Shown one piece after another: positions 62,647-64,000 of a stretch of DNA of 64,000 nucleotides; position 1 is the stretch's first letter; each line of letters begins with the position of its first letter. The notes under the pieces are model-generated. The model was not told the origin of the DNA, made no database searches, and saw nothing but the letters and a program-made list of their open reading frames with translations. The translations under genes and the position numbers were made by a program. The stretch is from Ardenticatenales bacterium (GTDB taxonomy: Bacteria > Chloroflexota > Anaerolineae > Promineifilales > Promineifilaceae), in assembly GCA_020634575.1 (NCBI GenBank), contig JACKBM010000018.1, forward strand, positions 33,799 to 97,798, written 5' to 3'.

Positions 62647-63921
62647 ATGGAAGTTCTGTTGCGTTATGGCCGTGATGATCTGCTGGCAAACCTGCCGGCG
62701 CAAACCGATGTGATCCTGCCCCGCACTTTGCCGGGATTGGCTGACGAGCCGGCGGCGCTGCGCCAGGCGTTGCGGCAGCCCATACAGTCGCCGCCATTAG
62801 GGGAACTGGTTGGGCCGGGCAAGACAGTGGTCATCGTGCATACGGATATCACCCGGGCGACGCCGAATGAGCGGATATTGCCCGTGATTCTGGCGGAGAT
62901 TGAAGCGGCCGGTGTGGCCCGGGAGGACATTACCCTGCTCAATGGGCTGGGCACCCACCGGCCGCAAACCGACAGTGAGCTGCGCCAGCTGCTCGGCGCC
63001 GAGATCGTAGCCAACTACCGCTGTTTGCAGCACGATTGCCACGATGACGACAATCTGGTCAGCCTGGGCCAGACGATGTTGGGCCACCCTGTTCGTCTGA
63101 ACCGGCATTATCTGGCGGCGGACGTCAAAATCCTGACCGGTTTTATCGAACCCCATTTTTTTGCCGGCTTCAGTGGTGGGCCGAAGGCGATTTTGCCGTC
63201 ATTGGCCGGCGTCGAAAGCGTCTTTAGCAACCACAGCCGCCATATGATCGCCCATGAGCAGGCGCGTTGGGGCATCACCGAGGGCAACCCCATCTGGGAA
63301 GAGATGCGGGATGTGGCGCTGGCCTCCAAACCTGATTTTTTGCTCAACGTCACCCTGAACCCGAGCCGTGAAATCACGGCCATTTTTGCCGGCGACCTGA
63401 TGGCGGCTCATTCGGCCGGTTGCGCCTTTGTCAAGGAGCAGGCGATGAGCGCTGTGAGCGAGCCATTCGATATCGTGATTACCACCAACAGCGGCTATCC
63501 GCTGGATCAGAACCTATACCAGGCAGTCAAAGGGATGAGCGCGGCGGCCCAGATTGTTAAAGACGGCGGCAGTATCATTGTGGCGGCTGCCTGTGAGGAT
63601 GGTGTGCCCGAGCATGGGCTTTATGGCACCTTGCTGAAGGAAGCAGGGTCGCCGGCGAAAGTCCTGGAGATGATTGCGGCGCCCGGGTTCAGTAAGCAGG
63701 ACCAGTGGCAGATTCAGATTCAGGCAGATGTGCAGCTACGGGCGGATGTCTATGTCTATGCGGATGGCTTGACGGATGAGCAGATCAGAGGCGCTCTGCT
63801 TAAGCCGTGCCGGGATATTGAAGCGACGGTGGCTACTTTGCTGGCAAAATATGGACCTGCGGCGCGCCTTTGCGTCCTGCCGGAAGGGCCGCAGACCATT
63901 CCGTATTTGGGGGTGGAATAG
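62647..63921 (+). CDS. larA: LarA family protein (nickel-pincer racemase-like)
   Basis: LarA/DUF2088 family protein of 424 aa. Lactate racemase needs a nickel pincer nucleotide bound to Lys184. The corresponding residues are visible here as H104 (GTHRPQT), H170 and K180 (GFIEPHFFAGFSGGPKA), and H196 or H199 (NHSRHM). The N-terminal DITRATP (D67, R70) matches the family. The cofactor-making genes larB, larC and larE are not in the window. Family members racemise lactate or other alpha-hydroxyacids, so the exact substrate is open. Nickel use is shared with the hydrogenase at the other end of the window. Confidence 0.85.
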   Translation: MEVLLRYGRDDLLANLPAQTDVILPRTLPGLADEPAALRQALRQPIQSPPLGELVGPGKTVVIVHTDITRATPNERILPVILAEIEAAGVAREDITLLNGLGTHRPQTDSELRQLLGAEIVANYRCLQHDCHDDDNLVSLGQTMLGHPVRLNRHYLAADVKILTGFIEPHFFAGFSGGPKAILPSLAGVESVFSNHSRHMIAHEQARWGITEGNPIWEEMRDVALASKPDFLLNVTLNPSREITAIFAGDLMAAHSAGCAFVKEQAMSAVSEPFDIVITTNSGYPLDQNLYQAVKGMSAAAQIVKDGGSIIVAAACEDGVPEHGLYGTLLKEAGSPAKVLEMIAAPGFSKQDQWQIQIQADVQLRADVYVYADGLTDEQIRGALLKPCRDIEATVATLLAKYGPAARLCVLPEGPQTIPYLGVE

Positions 63922-64000
63922 GGCGGAGTTGGTTTAGAGCTTGCCGGGCTGCCATCAGTCCAAACGTGACGTCACCTCGAGAATGGCCACGCAGCACGCT

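Overview
The window looks like a chromosomal segment of an uncultured Chloroflexota bacterium (Anaerolineae or a close relative). This is inference. It rests on the high G+C content, two very large AAA-ATPase transcriptional regulators (one SARP/BTAD type, one LuxR/MalT type), giant secreted CSLREA and SdrD-like proteins, an F420-type (DDN) oxidoreductase and an Mbh-like group 4 [NiFe] hydrogenase. No rRNA, tRNA, CRISPR array, transposase or phage gene was recognised.

Layout. 81-4334: the 3' part of a membrane-bound group 4 [NiFe] hydrogenase operon in the order small subunit, NuoC-like, large subunit, NuoH-like, 2x[4Fe-4S] ferredoxin, maturation protease; the antiporter-like subunits would lie left of the window. 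4331-14104 (minus strand): GH13 enzyme, TPR/beta-propeller protein, lipoprotein, YCII protein, S9 peptidase and an S41-like lipoprotein. 14194-15780: PadR regulator facing a medium-chain dehydrogenase. 16000-22164: a 2054-aa alpha-2-macroglobulin with its thioester cysteine replaced, followed by 10-bp tandem repeats and a 262-bp fold-back element. 22581-25946: a cysteine-motif protein, a propeller-like protein and a CocE/NonD hydrolase. 26029-26212: a 16-bp minisatellite in a divergent promoter region. 26261-33098: LuxR/AAA regulator followed by a 1376-aa beta-helix surface protein. 33120-41326: SRPBCC protein, bactofilin-like membrane protein, unknown membrane protein, PhyH-UxuA pair, double GNAT, a ribbon-helix-helix repressor with a clear promoter and operator, a sulfotransferase with an apparently leaderless promoter, and a DDN protein. 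41770-44588: metG and a secreted propeller protein lying between two nearly identical 81-bp hairpin repeats. 44894-56036 (minus strand): SARP/AAA regulator, small protein and a 2434-aa SdrD-like surface protein. 56298-60562: membrane protein, DUF333 lipoprotein, three small proteins and a fatty acid desaturase. 60695-63921: TPP-dependent enzyme divergent from a LarA-family protein.

Three patterns stand out. First, the 10-bp palindrome ACCGGCCGGT occurs at least 32 times by eye where about 0.2 copies would be expected; 22 copies encode Pro-Ala-Gly in frame. Second, the two giant secreted proteins, otherwise unrelated, share a C-terminal tail of the form [TA]Y-x-LFLPI-x-x-R, which could be an undescribed sorting signal. 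Third, each of those proteins lies directly downstream of a giant AAA/TPR regulator on the same strand, which suggests a repeated regulator-plus-surface-protein module.
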